Of a DNA stretch of 13,986 bases, positions 12,558-13,986 are shown in pieces (position 1 is the first letter of the stretch; each line of letters opens with the position of its first letter). The position numbers were made by a program, and so were the translations under genes. The DNA comes from DATGKR01 sp035294565. Its GTDB lineage: Bacteria; Actinomycetota; Acidimicrobiia; Acidimicrobiales; Palsa-688. The DNA is taken from NCBI GenBank assembly GCA_035294565.1, contig DATGKR010000003.1, forward strand, positions 1 to 13,986, in the 5' to 3' direction. The notes below the pieces were generated by a model that did not search any database, was not told where the DNA came from, and was given only the letters and a program-made list of their open reading frames with translations.

Positions 12558-13986
12558 GTGAACCCCTCGGACGTCCAGGCCTCGTTCTGCGCCTGCCTCG
12601 CCGACGAGTGGGCCAAGGCCGGGGTGACCGACGCCGTCGTCGCCCCCGGGTCCCGCTCGACGCCGCTGGTCGACGCTCTGGACCGGGTCATGCGCGTCCA
12701 CGTCTTCCTCGACGAACGGGAGGCCGGCTTCGCCGCGCTGGGCATCGGCCTCGCCACCGGCCGACCCGCCGTGGTCGCGACAACCAGCGGCACCGCGGCC
12801 GTAGAGCTCCACCCCTCGGTGGTCGAGGCGGCCCAGGCGGGGGTCCCGCTGCTGGCCGTCACCGCCGACCGTCCCCCCGAGTTGCACCACGTCGGCGCCC
12901 CCCAGACGGTAGAGCAGCACGGGCTGTTCGCCGCCGCCGCCCGCTGGTCGTTCGACCCTGGCGTCGCGGAGGAAGGCTCGAAGGGCGCGTGGCGCTCGGT
13001 CGCCGCCCGCTGCGTGGCCGAGGCGTTGGCCGGCCCCGGACCGGTCCACCTCAACCTGCCGTTTCGCGAGCCGCTCACCGGCACGGCCGGGGCGCTGCCC
13101 GAGGGACGCCCCGGGCCCTGGCACGCCGCGGCGCCCCCCGCCCCCCCCGGCGGCGACCCCGTGACCGCCGAGATTCTCCAAGCCGACAGAGGACTGATCG
13201 TGGCGGGCGCCGGCGCCGGGGACCCCGGGGAGGTCCTGGGCCTCGCCCGCCGCCTCGGCTGGCCAGTGCTCGCCGACCCGCGGTCGGGGTGCCGCCTGCC
13301 TGACGCGCAGGTGGTCGCCGCCGCCGACGCCCTGCTGCGGGTGCCTGGCGTGGCCGCCTGGCGCCCCGACGTGGTGCTGCGCCTCGGGGCTCCGTGGGCG
13401 TCGAAGGCGGTGTCGGGGTGGCTGGCCGGCCTCGCCTGCCCCCAGGTCCTGTCGGACCCCGACGGGCGCTGGGCCGACCCGGAGCGCAGGGCGTCGCACG
13501 TGACGCGCGCCGGCGCCGGCGCGCTGGCGGCCACGGTGGTCGAGCGTCGACCGGGGGGCTGGCTGCACCGCTGGCAGCGCGCCGAGGAGGCGGCCCAGGC
13601 GGCCATGGGGTCTCTCTTGGACAAAGGGCGGCCCCTCGAGCTGTCCGAGCCCGCCGTCGCCCGGGCCTGCGCGGCGGGGACGCCGGCGGGGGGCGTCCTG
13701 TTCGCCTCGTCGTCAATGCCGGTGCGCGACGTCGAGTGGTACGGGGCTCCCCGTGGGGGTCTCACGGTCCTGTCCAACCGGGGCGCCAACGGGATAGACG
13801 GGGTGCTGTCCACCGCAGTCGGCGTTGCGCTCGGCGGCGACGCGCCCACCGTGGTCCTCCTCGGCGACCTGGCTTTCCTCTACGGTGCGGGGGGGCTCCT
13901 GTGGGCGGCGCGGCGGTCGGTTCGCCTCTCCGTCGTCGTCGTCGACAACGACGGCGGCGGCATCTTCTCCTTCCTCCCCCAGGCGA
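12558..13986 (+). CDS. menD: SEPHCHC synthase MenD (3' end beyond window)
   Basis: Thiamine-diphosphate enzyme that joins isochorismate and 2-oxoglutarate, the first committed menaquinone step. 476 codons are open to the window edge; the family is about 540-580 aa, so the C-terminus is missing. It starts at GTG 12558 with GGAGG five bases upstream. APGSRSTPL and LDEREAGFAALGIGLATG contain the ThDP-activating glutamate (E53). TTSGTAAVELHPSVVEA, TADRPPELHHVGAPQTVEQ and NLPFREPL complete the N-terminal domain. ASSMPVRDVEWY, NRGANGIDGVLSTAVG, GDLAFLYGAGG and VVVDNDGGGIFSFLPQA are the C-terminal ThDP/Mg2+ segments. In the GDLxFLHD-type motif the usual Asp appears as Gly (residue 443), which is unusual and could be real or a single-base error. 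Its product is the substrate of the divergent menH. Confidence 0.96.
   Translation, partial: MNPSDVQASFCACLADEWAKAGVTDAVVAPGSRSTPLVDALDRVMRVHVFLDEREAGFAALGIGLATGRPAVVATTSGTAAVELHPSVVEAAQAGVPLLAVTADRPPELHHVGAPQTVEQHGLFAAAARWSFDPGVAEEGSKGAWRSVAARCVAEALAGPGPVHLNLPFREPLTGTAGALPEGRPGPWHAAAPPAPPGGDPVTAEILQADRGLIVAGAGAGDPGEVLGLARRLGWPVLADPRSGCRLPDAQVVAAADALLRVPGVAAWRPDVVLRLGAPWASKAVSGWLAGLACPQVLSDPDGRWADPERRASHVTRAGAGALAATVVERRPGGWLHRWQRAEEAAQAAMGSLLDKGRPLELSEPAVARACAAGTPAGGVLFASSSMPVRDVEWYGAPRGGLTVLSNRGANGIDGVLSTAVGVALGGDAPTVVLLGDLAFLYGAGGLLWAARRSVRLSVVVVDNDGGGIFSFLPQA

Noticed and set aside
11086..12561. A 491-codon plus-strand open frame spanning the repeats and menH
   Set aside because: It reads antisense through menH and is kept open by repeats whose period is divisible by three. 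The composition is unlike a protein.
12233..13849. A 538-codon open frame on the minus strand
   Set aside because: It is antisense to menD, whose motifs are unmistakable in the plus frame. The minus product is low-complexity Arg/Ala/Pro.
1..13986. tRNA, rRNA, riboswitch, replication origin or phage genes
   Set aside because: I looked on both strands and saw no cloverleaf, ribosomal sequence, known aptamer core, DnaA-box cluster or phage motif.

Overview
This window looks like a chromosomal segment from a GC-rich actinobacterium. Codons end mostly in G or C, GTG and TTG starts are common, DnaE is of the actinobacterial DnaE1 type with a complete PHP metal site, and the menaquinone genes and the NDMA-dependent alcohol dehydrogenase resemble actinobacterial forms. 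A lineage near the Acidimicrobiia is my best guess. That is inference, because there is no rRNA or other decisive marker here.

Layout. (1) 41-3577 (+): dnaE, replicative DNA polymerase III alpha. (2) 3721-4392 (+): an unrecognised protein that may have a GNAT-like fold. (3) 4410-10178 (-): a co-directional run read from right to left: menE, a Zn alcohol dehydrogenase, an epoxide-hydrolase-like alpha/beta hydrolase, a YyaL/DUF255 thioredoxin-fold protein and an unrecognised protein. (4) 10200-11069 (+): menA, divergent from menE across only 21 bp. (5) 11047-11640: a repeat-rich stretch without a convincing gene. (6) 11641-12408 (-): menH. (7) 12558-13986 (+): menD, cut by the window end.

menE, menA, menH and menD are four enzymes of the classical o-succinylbenzoate menaquinone route, so the right half is a respiratory-quinone locus. 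Each neighbour points the opposite way to the last, so it is not one operon. The alcohol dehydrogenase belongs to the NDMA-dependent family that is associated with the redox peptide cofactor mycofactocin. It has a 20-bp near-palindromic operator of KstR-like pattern immediately upstream. The hydrolase after it has no ATG, GTG or TTG in a plausible place and appears to start at an ATT that overlaps the dehydrogenase stop codon (ATTGA).

Two themes stand out. First, several starts (yyaL, the dehydrogenase, menE, menA) lie 6-9 nt downstream of a -10-like hexamer, which suggests leaderless transcripts; the menE/menA -10 is symmetric and could fire in both directions. Second, four unrelated tandem-repeat families crowd the roughly 1.5 kb around menH: 46/48 bp x3, which includes the menA 3' end; 63 bp x2 hairpins; 21 bp x8; and 36 bp x3. 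I see no CRISPR array, transposase, tRNA, rRNA or phage gene, and no clearly new multi-gene system.
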